A stretch of 64,000 nucleotides of DNA from Saccharopolyspora dendranthemae (GCF_007829955.1 NZ_VIWX01000005.1:1-64000); one strand, 5' to 3'; shown: positions 1-10,399, numbered from the stretch's first letter. The notes: generated from the sequence alone by a model not told the origin. Numbers and translations are program-made.

Positions 1-896
1 ACTCCACGGGCCCGGAGATCTGGGAGCAGACCGAGGGCAAGGTGACGCACTTCGTCGCAGGCATCGGCACCGGCGGCACGATCTCCGGCACCGGCGAGTA
101 CCTGAAGAAGGTTTCCGGCGGCAAGGTCAAGATCGTCGGGGCGGACCCGGAGGGATCCGTCTACTCCGGCGGTCACGGCCGTCCCTACCTGGTGGAGGGC
201 GTCGGCGAGGACTTCTGGCCGACCACCTACGACCAGGGCGTCTGCGACGAGATCGTGCCGGTCACCGACGCCGAGTCCTTCGAGATGACCCGGCGCCTCG
301 CCAACGAGGAGGCGCTGCTGGTCGGCGGTTCCTGCGGCATGGCCGTCGCCGCGGCGCTCAAGATCGCCGAGAAGGCGAGCCCGGACGACGTGATCGTGGT
401 GCTGCTGCCCGACGGCGGCCGCGGCTACCTCGGCAAGATCTTCAACGACTCCTGGATGGCCTCCTACGGCTTCCTCTCGCCGGACGTCGGCGGTGGCCGG
501 GTCGGCGACGTGCTGCGCCGCAAGGACGGCACGATCCCCGAGCTGGTGCACACGCACCCCAGCGAGACCGTGGCGGAAGCCGTGGCGATCCTGCGCGAGT
601 TCGGCGTCTCCCAGATGCCGGTCGTGCGCGCGGAGCCGCCGATCATGGCGGCGGAGATCGCGGGCGCGGTCAACGAGCGCGACCTGCTGGACGCGCTGTT
701 CGCGGGCCGGGCGCACCTCGCCGACACCGTCGAGCAGCACATGTCCCCGCCGCTGCCGACCATCGGTGCAGGTGAGGAGATCAGCTCGGCGATGTCGGCG
801 CTGACCGGCGCGGACGGCGCGATGGTGCTCATCGACGGCAAGCCGGCCGGAGTCGTGACCCGCCAGGATGTGCTCGGATTCATCGCCGGTCGATGA
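1..896 (+). CDS. cbs: Cystathionine beta-synthase, 3' part (partial)
   Basis: The reading frame is open from base 3 and lacks its 5' end, so about 297 C-terminal residues are present. It encodes the end of a PLP-dependent beta-family enzyme that joins serine and homocysteine into cystathionine (reverse transsulfuration). The glycine-rich loop GIGTGGTISGTGEYL near the start is typical of the cysteine synthase/CBS fold, and GGSCGMAVAAALK matches the C-terminal part of the catalytic domain. From roughly residue 150 a pair of CBS domains follows (start VGDVLRRKDG, end VVTRQDVLGFIAG). The presence of these domains separates it from a plain cysteine synthase. It is followed by a pra-like gene and metB, the same order as Rv1077-Rv1079 of M. 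tuberculosis. Confidence 0.93.
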   Translation, partial: STGPEIWEQTEGKVTHFVAGIGTGGTISGTGEYLKKVSGGKVKIVGADPEGSVYSGGHGRPYLVEGVGEDFWPTTYDQGVCDEIVPVTDAESFEMTRRLANEEALLVGGSCGMAVAAALKIAEKASPDDVIVVLLPDGGRGYLGKIFNDSWMASYGFLSPDVGGGRVGDVLRRKDGTIPELVHTHPSETVAEAVAILREFGVSQMPVVRAEPPIMAAEIAGAVNERDLLDALFAGRAHLADTVEQHMSPPLPTIGAGEEISSAMSALTGADGAMVLIDGKPAGVVTRQDVLGFIAGR

Positions 897-994
897 CGAG
901 TTGATGTGGAAACGGCACTGCGCTCAGACCTGATCAGATAGCGTGGTGCCGAAGTATGCCCAGGACTTTGGACGCCGCAAGGGAGTAGTACCCG

Positions 995-2110
995 ATGAGC
1001 TCTCCGCAGCCGCCGGACGGCGGTCAGCAGGGTTCGGACCCGATTTCGAACCGGATGGACCCCCAGGACGAGAACCAGGCTGGCGGTGACTCGACCCAGG
1101 TCGTGCGTCCTGTCCAGTCGCAGGGGCAGCAGCAGCCGCAGTCCGAGGCGACGCAGGTCGTCCGGCCCACGGGCCAGCCGCAGCAGGGCGGCGACTCCAC
1201 CCAGGTGGTGCCGCCGTCGATGCAGCCTCCGCAGCCGATGTACCAGCAGCCGGGCCAGGGCGGCCAGCAGCAGGGCGGCGCGGACGCGACGGCGATGGTG
1301 CCGCCGTCCATGCAGCCCCCGCAGCCGATGTACCAGCAGCCGGGCACGCAGAGCCAGCCCGGCGGCTTCCCGTCGCAGCCGCAGCAGCAGGGCACTCCCG
1401 GCGGAGGCTTCCCGGCTCCGCAGGCCCAGGGCGGCTTCCCGCCCCCGCAGGCCGGCTTCCCGGGTCAGGGCCAGTCCGGACCGGGGCAGGGCGGTGTGTC
1501 GACCCTGCCGATCGCGCAGTGGGTGACGATCGGTCTCGCGGCTCTGGGGCTCATCGGCTCGATCATCAGCGGCATCATGACCATGTCCTACTTCCCGGGC
1601 GTCGGGATCGCCACGATCTTGGTCTCGCTCCTGTTCTGCGGTGGGTGGATCTTCGCCGCTTACTCGGGTGGGCAGGGCAAGCAGTGGGGACGGATTCTCG
1701 TCACCGTCTTCGCGGGCTTGGGGGTCCTCGGTGGCCTGATCAACATCGCCATCAGCCCGCTCGCCGGAATCCTCGGCCTGCTGGTCGGTGCGGCGATCCT
1801 GGTGCTGTGGTGGTTGCCGTCGACCACCGCCGCGATGAACGCTCTCGCCGGCGCCCCCGCTCCGCAGGCCGCTGGTGGGTACGGCCCGCCGCAGGGCGGC
1901 TTCGGCCAGCAGCAGCCGCCGCAGCAGTTCGGCCAGCCCGCCCCGCCGCAGCAGTTCGGCCAGCAGCCCCCGCAGGGCTACGGTCAGCCGCCGCAGCAGG
2001 GCTTCGGCCAGCAGCAGCCCCCGCAGGGCTACCCGCAGTCCGGTGGCTTCCCGCAGCAGGGCGGCTACCCGCAGCAGCCGGGTCAGCCGCCGCAGCCGCC
2101 GCAGTGGTGA
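995..2110 (+). CDS. pra: Proline/glutamine-rich membrane protein, Pra-like
   Basis: A 371-residue protein with low-complexity ends around a membrane core. Residues 1-165 are rich in Pro, Gln and Gly and contain two near-identical copies of PPSMQPPQPMYQQPG and several STQVV[RP]P repeats. Residues about 168-285 hold three or four hydrophobic segments (for example WVTIGLAALGLIGSIISGI). Residues 290-371 are further GFGQQQPP/GYGQPPQ repeats. The ATG follows GGGAGTAGTACCC. Its place between cbs and metB matches the proline-rich antigen gene pra (Rv1078). The function of that family is not established; a role at the cell envelope is inferred from the topology. A strong terminator hairpin follows 16 bp after the stop. 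Confidence 0.8.
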   Translation: MSSPQPPDGGQQGSDPISNRMDPQDENQAGGDSTQVVRPVQSQGQQQPQSEATQVVRPTGQPQQGGDSTQVVPPSMQPPQPMYQQPGQGGQQQGGADATAMVPPSMQPPQPMYQQPGTQSQPGGFPSQPQQQGTPGGGFPAPQAQGGFPPPQAGFPGQGQSGPGQGGVSTLPIAQWVTIGLAALGLIGSIISGIMTMSYFPGVGIATILVSLLFCGGWIFAAYSGGQGKQWGRILVTVFAGLGVLGGLINIAISPLAGILGLLVGAAILVLWWLPSTTAAMNALAGAPAPQAAGGYGPPQGGFGQQQPPQQFGQPAPPQQFGQQPPQGYGQPPQQGFGQQQPPQGYPQSGGFPQQGGYPQQPGQPPQPPQW

Positions 2111-2126
2111 GCTGACGCGAAGCACC

Positions 2127-2164
2127 CGAAGTGCTCCCGGCCTGACCAGGTCGGGAGCACTTCG
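2127..2164 (+). terminator. Intrinsic terminator after pra-like gene
   Basis: Thirteen-bp perfect stem (CGAAGTGCTCCCG at 2127-2139, its complement at 2152-2164) with a 12-nt loop, followed by CTTTTC. Confidence 0.85.
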
Positions 2165-2215
2165 CTTTTCGGGCCCGGATCACCGGATCGCCCCAGGAGT
2201 AATACGCTGCTCCAC

Positions 2216-3356
2216 ATGAGTGACGGCTTCGCCACCCGCGCGATTCACGCGGGACAGGAGGCAGACCCGACGACCGGTTCGGTGATCGTGCCCATCCACG
2301 CCACCTCGACCTACGCGCAGGACGGCGTCGGCGGGATGCGCTCCGGATACGAGTACTCCCGGACCGGCAACCCGACCCGGACCGCGCTGGAGCGCTGCCT
2401 GGCCGAGCTGGAGAACGGCAGGCACGCGCGTGCCTACGCCTCCGGCATGGCGGCCACCGACGCCGTGCTGCGCTCCGAGCTGCGCCCGGGCGATCACCTG
2501 GTGATCCCGGATGACGCCTACGGCGGCACCTTCCGGCTGATCGACAAGGTGCTCACCGGCTGGGGCATCACCTACACGCCCGCCCCGGTGTCCGATGTCG
2601 ACGCGGTGCGCGCGGCGATCCAGGACAACACCAAGCTGGTCTGGGTGGAGACGCCCACCAACCCGCTGCTCAACATCGGTGACATCGCCTCGCTGGCGCA
2701 GGTCTCCGCCGACGCGGGCGTGAAGTTCGTCGTCGACAACACCTTCGCCTCGCCGTTCCTGCAGCAGCCGCTGGAGCTCGGCGCGACCGCGGTGGTCCAC
2801 TCGACCACCAAGTACCTCGGCGGGCACTCCGACGTGGTCGGCGGCGCCGTGGTCACCTCCGACGACGCGCTCGCCGAGCAGCCTGGCGTTCCTGCAGAAC
2901 GGCGCGGGCGCGGTGCCCGGCCCGTTCGACGCGTTCCTGACGATGCGCGGGCTTAAGACCCTCGCGGTGCGCATGGAGCGCCACAGCGCGAACGCCGAGC
3001 GGATCGTCGCGGCGCTCAGCGGGCACCCCAAGGTCGCGAAGGTCCTCTACCCGGGTCTGCCGGACCACCCGGGGCACGAGGTCGCCGCCAAGCAGATGAA
3101 GCACTTCGGCGGGATGATCTCGTTCCTCCACGCCGACGGCGAGCAGGCCGCGCTGGACGTCTGCGCCCGCACGCGGCTGTTCACCCTCGCCGAGTCCCTG
3201 GGCGGCGTCGAGTCGCTCATCGAGCACCCGGGCAAGATGACGCACGCCAGCACCGCGGGTTCGATGCTGCAGGTCCCCTCGGACCTGGTCCGCCTGTCGG
3301 TCGGGATCGAAGAGGCCGACGACCTCGTCGAGGACCTCCTGGCCGCTCTCGGCTGA
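2216..3356 (+). pseudogene. metB: Cystathionine gamma-synthase, frameshifted
   Basis: Two overlapping frames together give a full cystathionine gamma-synthase of about 380 residues, the PLP enzyme of the Cys/Met metabolism family that makes cystathionine from an O-acylhomoserine and cysteine. Frame one starts at ATG 2216, contains the family pattern around SGMAAT, the YGGTFR segment and the PLP-lysine region HSTTKYLGGHSDVVGG, and runs to ALAEQ at about 2880. The continuation (LAFLQNGAGAVPGPFD through SVGIEEADDLVEDL) lies in the next frame. One extra C in GAGCAGCCTGGCG at 2882-2883 accounts for the shift; removing it gives EQLAFLQNG. The rest is well conserved and has no other lesion, so a sequencing error or a very recent mutation is likely. 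Confidence 0.9.
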
Positions 3357-3401
3357 GCACGGGCAAGAAGGCGGTCGCGCAAGGGCACGACCTGGGCCGT
3401 T

Positions 3402-3469
3402 CCCAGTTTTAGTCCAAACTGAGCCGACATTTCGGACATGATCATGGCTCGGTTTGGACTAAAACTGGG
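3402..3469. repeat. 68-bp inverted-repeat element, copy 1
   Basis: Starts CCCAGTTTTAGTCCAAAC and ends with the exact complement; arms extend inward through GAGCC/GGCTC with one mismatch, leaving a 20-nt loop that contains CATGATCATG. It lies between the convergent metB and a small membrane-protein gene, where it could end transcription from both sides. Same 68-bp length as the copies at 17669, 42984, 53458 and 62624. Confidence 0.95.
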
Positions 3470-3497
3470 AGCTGGCGACCCGGCGCGGCCGCCCACC

Positions 3498-3743
3498 TCA
3501 CCTGGCCAGGAACGGGTCCGCGCCGTCCGGAGCGGGGGACTCGACGGGCTCGCGCGGGGTGACCGGGAGGTCGCTGGGCTGCAGGCAGCCGCCGATGAGC
3601 TCCACGACGCCGTCGTGCTCGTGGTAGGTGCCCGGGTCGTCACAGCCGGAGCCGAGCACCACCAGGACCGCCGCACCGGAGAGCGCCGCCGCCGTGACCA
3701 TGCCTGCCAGGAGCGGCAGCACACCGCTGCTCGGCTGCGCCAT
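3498..3743 (-). CDS. Small membrane or exported protein, unknown function
   Basis: An 81-residue protein beginning MAQPSSGVLPLLAGMV. The start at 3743 was chosen because GGGAGGGAATC precedes it at good spacing; the frame is open further upstream without a ribosome site. One hydrophobic segment (residues about 8-30, ending VLVVLGSGCDD) could be a membrane anchor or a signal peptide; a cysteine follows directly, but the lipobox is not convincing. The rest is acidic and rich in Pro. It is convergent with metB and divergent from ilvA. I do not recognise a family. Confidence 0.65.
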   Translation of the reverse strand: MAQPSSGVLPLLAGMVTAAALSGAAVLVVLGSGCDDPGTYHEHDGVVELIGGCLQPSDLPVTPREPVESPAPDGADPFLAR

Positions 3744-3859
3744 GATTCCCTCCCAGCAGTGCCTCGACCAGCGCTTCGCGCTCGGTGACCGGTCCGTCCA
3801 CTGAGCGTACCGAACCTGGCGCGCTAGTACCGGTAGATCAGCGGTGGCACGATTGCCGC

Positions 3860-5071
3860 ATGCAGCTCGTCGACCTGGAACGAATTCGCGAAGCGGACGC
3901 CCTGCTCGCCAAGGTGGCCCGGCGGACACCGATGGAGCACTCCCGGATGCTCGGTGAGCACACCGGCGGCGAAGTTCACCTCAAGTGCGAGAACCTCCAG
4001 CGCACCGGCTCCTTCAAGCTGCGCGGGGCCTACGTGCGGTTGCTCGGGCTCTCCGCCGAGCGCCGCGCCGCCGGTGTGGTGGCCGCCAGCGCGGGCAACC
4101 ACGCGCAGGGCGTCGCCCTCGCGGCGCAGCTGCTGGGCATCCCCGCCACCGTCTACATGCCCGAACAGGTCCCGCTGCCGAAGCTCGCCGCGACCAAGGC
4201 CTACGGAGCCCAGGTGACGCTGCACGGCGCGGTGCTCGCCGAAACCCTCGCCGCGGCCAGGGAGCACGCTGAACGTACCCGTGCGGAGTTCATCCACCCC
4301 TTCGACCACCCGGACATCGTCGCCGGTCAAGGGACTGTCGGGCTCGAGATCCTGGAGCAGCTGCCCGAGGTGCGCACCATCCTCGTGCCGACCGGCGGGG
4401 GAGGGCTGGTCGCGGGCGTGGCGGCCGCGGTGAAGGCCACGCGCCCCGACGTGAAGGTGCTGGCCGTCCAGGCGGAGCGCGCCGCCGCGTGGCCGGTGTC
4501 GCTGGCCGCCGGGAAGCCCGTTCCGATCAGCGACACCCAGACGATGGCCGACGGGATCGCCGTCGGGGAACCGGGAGCGGTGACCTTCGCGCACGTCTCG
4601 GACCTGGCGGACGGGGTCCTCACGGTCAGCGAGGAGTCGTTGTCGCGGGCCCTGCTGCTGTGCCTGGAGCGGGCGAAGCTCGTCGTCGAGCCGGCCGGGG
4701 TCGCTGCCGTGGCCGCACTGCTGGAACACCCCGAGCAGGTCGTCTCGCCGACCGCCGCGGTGGTGTCGGGCGGCAACATCGACCCGCTGCTGATGCTCCA
4801 GCTGATCCAGCACGGCATGACCTCGGCCGGCCGGTACCTGTCGCTGCGGGTCCGGTTGCCCGACCGGCCCGGCTCGCTCGCCGCGATGCTGGCCAAGCTC
4901 GGTGAGCTCAACGCCAACGTCATCGACATCGAGCACTCCCGGATCTCCGGCGCGCTCGCCCTCGGGGAGGTCGACGTCGAGGTCTCGCTGGAGACCAGGG
5001 GTCAGGAGCACCGCGAGTACGTCGTGACCCAGCTCGAAGACGCCGGTTACACGATCCTCGCCCGCCGCTGA
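3860..5071 (+). CDS. ilvA: Threonine ammonia-lyase with C-terminal ACT domain
   Basis: A 403-residue PLP enzyme that deaminates threonine to 2-oxobutanoate, the entry step to isoleucine. The PLP lysine motif SFKLRGA is at about residues 51-57, and the phosphate-binding glycine loop reads PTGGGGLVAG. After about residue 325 an ACT-type regulatory domain begins (YLSLRVRLPDRPGSLAAML). This is the shorter, single-ACT form. The frame is open back to 3785, but MQLVDLERIREAD at 3860 matches the usual N-terminus of this family; no clear ribosome site is present, so a leaderless or weak start is possible. The next gene, 15 bp downstream, is an Lrp/AsnC regulator that may control it. Confidence 0.93.
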   Translation: MQLVDLERIREADALLAKVARRTPMEHSRMLGEHTGGEVHLKCENLQRTGSFKLRGAYVRLLGLSAERRAAGVVAASAGNHAQGVALAAQLLGIPATVYMPEQVPLPKLAATKAYGAQVTLHGAVLAETLAAAREHAERTRAEFIHPFDHPDIVAGQGTVGLEILEQLPEVRTILVPTGGGGLVAGVAAAVKATRPDVKVLAVQAERAAAWPVSLAAGKPVPISDTQTMADGIAVGEPGAVTFAHVSDLADGVLTVSEESLSRALLLCLERAKLVVEPAGVAAVAALLEHPEQVVSPTAAVVSGGNIDPLLMLQLIQHGMTSAGRYLSLRVRLPDRPGSLAAMLAKLGELNANVIDIEHSRISGALALGEVDVEVSLETRGQEHREYVVTQLEDAGYTILARR

Positions 5072-5086
5072 GCAAGGAGTTCCCCC

Positions 5087-5614
5087 GTGACTGCGACCAA
5101 CGGTCCCGACGAGCTGGACGCCCGGCTGCTGCTCCTGCTCTCCGACGAGCCTCGGCTGGGCGTGCTGGAGTGCTCCCGCCGGCTCGGCGTCGCCCGCGGC
5201 ACCGTGCAGGCCAGGCTGGACCGGCTCGTCCAGCGCGGTGTCCTGCAGGGGTTCCCGCCGGAGCTGGACCTGGCCGCGATGGGGTACGGGCTCACCGCGT
5301 TCGCGGTGCTGGAGATCGCGCAGGGCCACCGCGGAGTCGTCGCCGACACGCTGGCCGCGATCGACGAGGTGTGCGAGGTGCACGCGACCACCGGCCAGGG
5401 CGACCTGTTCGTGCGCATGGTCGCCCGGTCCAACGACGACCTGCAGCGCGTGATCGACGAGGTGGTCGGAGTTCCCGGCGTGCGGCGCACCTCGACGTCG
5501 ATCGCGCTGTCCACTCCGGTCCCGCCGAGAGTGCGTCCGCTGCTGCGCCGACTTTCCGGGGAAAAGCGAGCGGGCGTCCCGGAATCCGGAACGCCCGCGG
5601 ACCGAGCGGATTAG
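5087..5614 (+). CDS. Lrp/AsnC family transcriptional regulator
   Basis: A 175-residue regulator read from GTG 5087 after AAGGAGTTCCCCC. The N-terminal winged helix (LDARLLLLLSDEPRLGVLECSRRLGVARGTVQARLDRLVQRGVLQGF) is typical of Lrp/AsnC, followed by the effector-binding RAM domain (AFAVLEIAQGHRGVVADTLAAIDEVCEVHATTGQGDLFVRM). Residues after about 145 form a charged tail. It sits 15 bp behind ilvA in the same direction, so the two are probably co-transcribed and an amino acid is the likely effector. That link is inferred from position only. Confidence 0.88.
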   Translation: MTATNGPDELDARLLLLLSDEPRLGVLECSRRLGVARGTVQARLDRLVQRGVLQGFPPELDLAAMGYGLTAFAVLEIAQGHRGVVADTLAAIDEVCEVHATTGQGDLFVRMVARSNDDLQRVIDEVVGVPGVRRTSTSIALSTPVPPRVRPLLRRLSGEKRAGVPESGTPADRAD

Positions 5615-5633
5615 CCCGGTATCGATTCTTAAT

Positions 5634-5664
5634 TGCGGTGAAACCGCATCAAGGTTTCACCGCA
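5634..5664 (+). terminator. Hairpin after the Lrp gene
   Basis: Twelve-bp perfect stem (TGCGGTGAAACC and its complement) with a 7-nt loop, 20 bp after the stop codon; no T tract follows. Confidence 0.7.
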
Positions 5665-5695
5665 TATATGCCCTGTGAAGCCAGATCAACAAAGG

Positions 5696-5726
5696 GACGC
5701 GCAGCGACTCGAAGCCGCTGCGCGTC
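5696..5726 (-). terminator. Hairpin after greA
   Basis: Eleven-bp perfect stem (GACGCGCAGCG / CGCTGCGCGTC), 21 bp past the greA stop codon on the minus strand. With the hairpin at 5634 it separates two convergent genes. Confidence 0.7.
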
Positions 5727-5747
5727 AAAGAAGTGCGCGATGAAAGA

Positions 5748-6236
5748 TCAGCCGTCGAAGGGCTCGGCCTTGACGAGCGTGACCTTCATGTTGCCGCCGT
5801 TCGGGAGTTCGTACTCGCGGCTCTCGCCCTCCTCGGCGTCCAGCAGAGCTTTGCCCAGCGGCGAGCTGGGGGAGTAGACCTCGAGGTCGCCGTGGGCGCC
5901 CTCTTCACGGTTGGCGAGCAGGAACTGCTCGGTCTCGTCTTCGCCGTCGTAGCGGACGGTCAGCACGGAACCGGGCTTGGCCACGCCGGACTCGGTGGGC
6001 ACGTCGCCGACCTGGGCGGTGCGCAGCAGTTCCTGCAACTGGCGGATGCGGGACTCGACCTGGCCCTGCTCCTCGCGGGCGGCGTGATACCCGCCGTTCT
6101 CGCGCAGGTCGCCTTCCTCGCGGGCTTCGTTGATCTTCGCGGCGATCACCGGGCGGTTGGCCACGAGCTCGTCCAGCTCACCCTTGAGCCGGTCGTAAGC
6201 ATCCTGGGTCAGCCAGGTCACCTGGGTCTCGCTCAC
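5748..6236 (-). CDS. greA: Transcription elongation factor GreA
   Basis: A 162-residue protein that binds the secondary channel of RNA polymerase and stimulates cleavage of backtracked transcripts. The N-terminal antiparallel coiled coil carries the tip motif EEGDLRENGGYHAAREEQ with the conserved acidic pair. The C-terminal FKBP-like domain contains SVLTVRYDGEDETEQFLL and SPLGKALLDAEEG. Three GTG codons could start it (6245, 6242, 6236); 6236 was chosen because GAGGAG lies eight bases upstream and the product then begins MSETQVTWLTQ. It is read toward the Lrp gene. Gene order matches Rv1080c. Confidence 0.95.
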   Translation of the reverse strand: MSETQVTWLTQDAYDRLKGELDELVANRPVIAAKINEAREEGDLRENGGYHAAREEQGQVESRIRQLQELLRTAQVGDVPTESGVAKPGSVLTVRYDGEDETEQFLLANREEGAHGDLEVYSPSSPLGKALLDAEEGESREYELPNGGNMKVTLVKAEPFDG

Positions 6237-6325
6237 GGTCACCACTCCTCGTCGACTTCTCGACCCGCACTACCCGCGGGTCAAATTGCAATTCCGCCCT
6301 TTTCTCGGCCAATGCCAAGTAACGG

Positions 6326-6353
6326 AAAAACACGGCCCTCAGCGGGGGCCGTG
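6326..6353 (-). terminator. Intrinsic terminator after the DUF4307 gene
   Basis: On the minus strand an 8-bp stem (CACGGCCC / GGGCCGTG, 7-nt loop) is followed directly by TTTTT. It separates the DUF4307 gene from greA. Confidence 0.85.
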
Positions 6354-6428
6354 CTGCGCTCGACGATAGCACGAATCAGCACGCAAAGGGGCCGGATTCT
6401 CCTCCCGCCCGACGTGCAGCGGGGCGCT

Positions 6429-6869
6429 TCACCCGGTTGGCCGCGTGTGAGTGGACAAATATTCAGGAACGTTGTAAGTGCAGCCGTACACCTCCCCGAT
6501 GGTCGCTCGGGCGGATGTACGAAGCACAGTGTCCTGCCGACTCACGCCGTTCGCCGGGTGAACCAGGACCTCGCGCCTGCCGACCTCCTCGCCGGCCTCG
6601 GATCGACCTCGCACCACGCAGTCCGCGGGCCGCTGCGGGTCGTCCCGCTGGACCTCGAGGGTGACCCGGACGGAGTGGTCGTCGATCACCTCGAAGGCCA
6701 CCTGCTTGCCCTCGATGGGCGTGGAACCGAGGTTGCGGTAACCGATGAGCGCGACGCCCGTGAGGGCCAGGGCCACGACCACGAGCAGCACCCAGCGGAG
6801 GACGGGACGGGTGTGCGCGCTGCGAGCGCGCGAGCCGTACCGGTCCGGCGGGATCTGCTGCTGCGTCAC
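6429..6869 (-). CDS. DUF4307 family membrane protein
   Basis: A 146-residue protein starting MTQQQIPPDRYGSRAR. GTG 6869 was chosen because GAAAGG precedes it; the open frame extends to 6968 without a ribosome site. One transmembrane helix (WVLLVVVALALTGVALIGY, residues about 28-46) is followed by an extracytoplasmic beta-rich domain ending EVYGCTYNVPEYLSTHTRP. This matches DUF4307 proteins that neighbour greA and mca in actinobacteria (Rv1081c position). It is divergent from mca. Function unknown. Confidence 0.82.
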   Translation of the reverse strand: MTQQQIPPDRYGSRARSAHTRPVLRWVLLVVVALALTGVALIGYRNLGSTPIEGKQVAFEVIDDHSVRVTLEVQRDDPQRPADCVVRGRSEAGEEVGRREVLVHPANGVSRQDTVLRTSARATIGEVYGCTYNVPEYLSTHTRPTG

Positions 6870-7072
6870 GGCGGCCTTTCGGCGCGGGCGGTGGATCTGC
6901 GGCCGGAACCACAAGGGGCGAGGGCCGGGAAGTCGGTTCCACCGGGAACAATGGAGGACGACATCCACGTTGAGTATCCCTGGAGCGCCCAGCGGGCCGA
7001 CGGCGGGGCCGTCGAGGACTGGGGGCCTCGCACAGGGCGGATGCTGCTACTAGCGGGAGGAACAAGCGGGCG

Positions 7073-7957
7073 ATGGCGGACAAGCTGCGACTGATGACGG
7101 TGCACGCGCACCCGGACGACGAGTCCAGCAAGGGGGCCGCGACCACCGCGCGTTACGTGGCCGAGGGCCACGATGTGATGGTGGTCACCTGCACGGGAGG
7201 TGAAGCGGGCAGCATCCTCAACCCGGCGATGGACCGGCCGGAGGTCGTCGAGAACCTGACCGAGGTGCGCCGCGAGGAGATGGCGAACGCGGCCGGGATC
7301 CTCGGCGTCGAGCACCGCTGGCTCGGCTACGTCGACTCCGGGCTGCCGGAGGGCGACCCGCTGCCGGCGCTGCCGGAGGGCGTGTTCGCCACGGTCCCGA
7401 TCGAGGAGTCCACCCGCGAGCTGGTCAAGGTCGTGCGGGAGTTCCGGCCGCACGTCGTGATCACCTACGACGAGAACGGCGGCTATCCGCACCCGGACCA
7501 CATCCGCTGCCACGAGATCTCCGTCGCGGCCTTCGACGCCGCCGGTGACCCCGACCTCTTCAAGGGCGACGGCGAGCCCTGGCAGCCGCTGAAGCTCTAC
7601 TACTCGCACGGATTCGCCCGCAAGCGCATGCAGCTGTTCCACGAGTCGCTGCTCGGCGAGGGCAAGGAATCGCCCTACACCGACTGGCTCGAGCGCTGGG
7701 ACGCGCAGAACCGCCCCGATCCGGACGACCGGGTCACCACGCGCGTGCCGTGCGGGGAATACTTCGAGAAGCGGGACGACGCTTTGCGCGCCCACGCGAC
7801 CCAGATCGATCCGACGAGCCGCTGGTTCGCGGTCTCGTGCGAGGTCCAGCGCGAGCTGTGGCCGACCGAGGACTACGAGCTGGTGCGTTCGCTGGTCGAC
7901 ACGACGTTGCCGGAGGACGACCTGTTCACCGGCGTGCAGGAGAAGGTGTGCGCATGA
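7073..7957 (+). CDS. mca: Mycothiol S-conjugate amidase Mca
   Basis: A 294-residue zinc amidase of the MshB/LmbE fold. It hydrolyses mycothiol S-conjugates, releasing a mercapturic acid for export and GlcN-inositol for reuse. The zinc motif HPDDE occurs in VHAHPDDESSKGAATTARY near the N-terminus, and a second metal-binding segment is PHPDHIRCHE. The Mca-type C-terminal region with HATQIDPTSRWFAV is present. GGAGGAAC lies upstream of ATG 7073. It overlaps the next gene by ATGA, so the two are co-translated. Mycothiol metabolism is confined to actinobacteria and supports the taxonomic placement. Confidence 0.94.
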   Translation: MADKLRLMTVHAHPDDESSKGAATTARYVAEGHDVMVVTCTGGEAGSILNPAMDRPEVVENLTEVRREEMANAAGILGVEHRWLGYVDSGLPEGDPLPALPEGVFATVPIEESTRELVKVVREFRPHVVITYDENGGYPHPDHIRCHEISVAAFDAAGDPDLFKGDGEPWQPLKLYYSHGFARKRMQLFHESLLGEGKESPYTDWLERWDAQNRPDPDDRVTTRVPCGEYFEKRDDALRAHATQIDPTSRWFAVSCEVQRELWPTEDYELVRSLVDTTLPEDDLFTGVQEKVCA

Positions 7958-8280
7958 GTGCCCAGGAGACCGTCGCACTGGTGCTGGCCCAGACGCCCGG
8001 ACCGCCGCAGGACCCGGGCGGGCAGGGCGAGGACTTCGGCAAGTCCTCCCCGCTGGGGCTGGTGCTGCTGATCGTGTTCGCCATCTCGGTGGTGCTGCTG
8101 GTCCGCTCCATGACCAAGCACCTGAAGAAGCTGCCGGTCGTCTTCGACGAGGACAAGGCCAGCGCGGCCACGCCGGCTCGCGTCAAGCGGGCCGAGGCCG
8201 CCGCCGCGAAGGAAGCCGAGGAGACCGGGGAACCGGAGGCCGCCGAGGAGCCGACGGGCTCCAAGGCGAAGACCGAGTAG
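7954..8280 (+). CDS. Small single-pass membrane protein coupled to mca
   Basis: A 108-residue protein whose ATG overlaps the mca stop (ATGA). Residues 1-28 are Pro/Gly-rich, residues about 31-50 form one membrane helix (SPLGLVLLIVFAISVVLLV), and the cytoplasmic tail contains LKKLPVVFDEDK followed by an Ala/Glu/Lys-rich stretch. It occupies the Rv1083 position next to mca. The conserved SPLGLVLLIV...RSMTKHLKKLP core suggests a real family, but its role is unknown. A 20-bp terminator stem follows. Confidence 0.78.
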   Translation: MSAQETVALVLAQTPGPPQDPGGQGEDFGKSSPLGLVLLIVFAISVVLLVRSMTKHLKKLPVVFDEDKASAATPARVKRAEAAAAKEAEETGEPEAAEEPTGSKAKTE

Positions 8281-8286
8281 GACCTG

Positions 8287-8330
8287 CGCGCGACGGGGCC
8301 ATCCGGAACACCGGGTGGCCCCGTCGCGCG
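8287..8330 (+). terminator. Strong hairpin after the mca operon
   Basis: Twenty-bp stem (8287-8306 with 8311-8330, one G-T pair) closed by an AACA loop, 6 bp after the stop codon. Confidence 0.85.
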
Positions 8331-8386
8331 TTCTCAGGAACACCCTCACCAGTGCGGCGGGATGATCGAAATGGGAAGGTGAGGGC

Positions 8387-10389
<2,003 letters not shown>

Positions 10390-10399
<10 letters not shown>

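Noticed and set aside
1190..1350. Short direct repeats that could suggest CRISPR or a tandem repeat array
   Set aside because: They are in frame and encode PPSMQPPQPMYQQPG twice; spacing and content are those of a coding repeat.
464..2125. 553-codon minus-strand frame
   Set aside because: It lies antisense to cbs and the pra-like gene, which have clear family matches, and its composition (Leu/Arg/Ala runs) is that of a shadow frame.
2165..2215. SAM or other riboswitch before metB
   Set aside because: The gap between the terminator and the start codon is only about 50 bp and shows no conserved fold.
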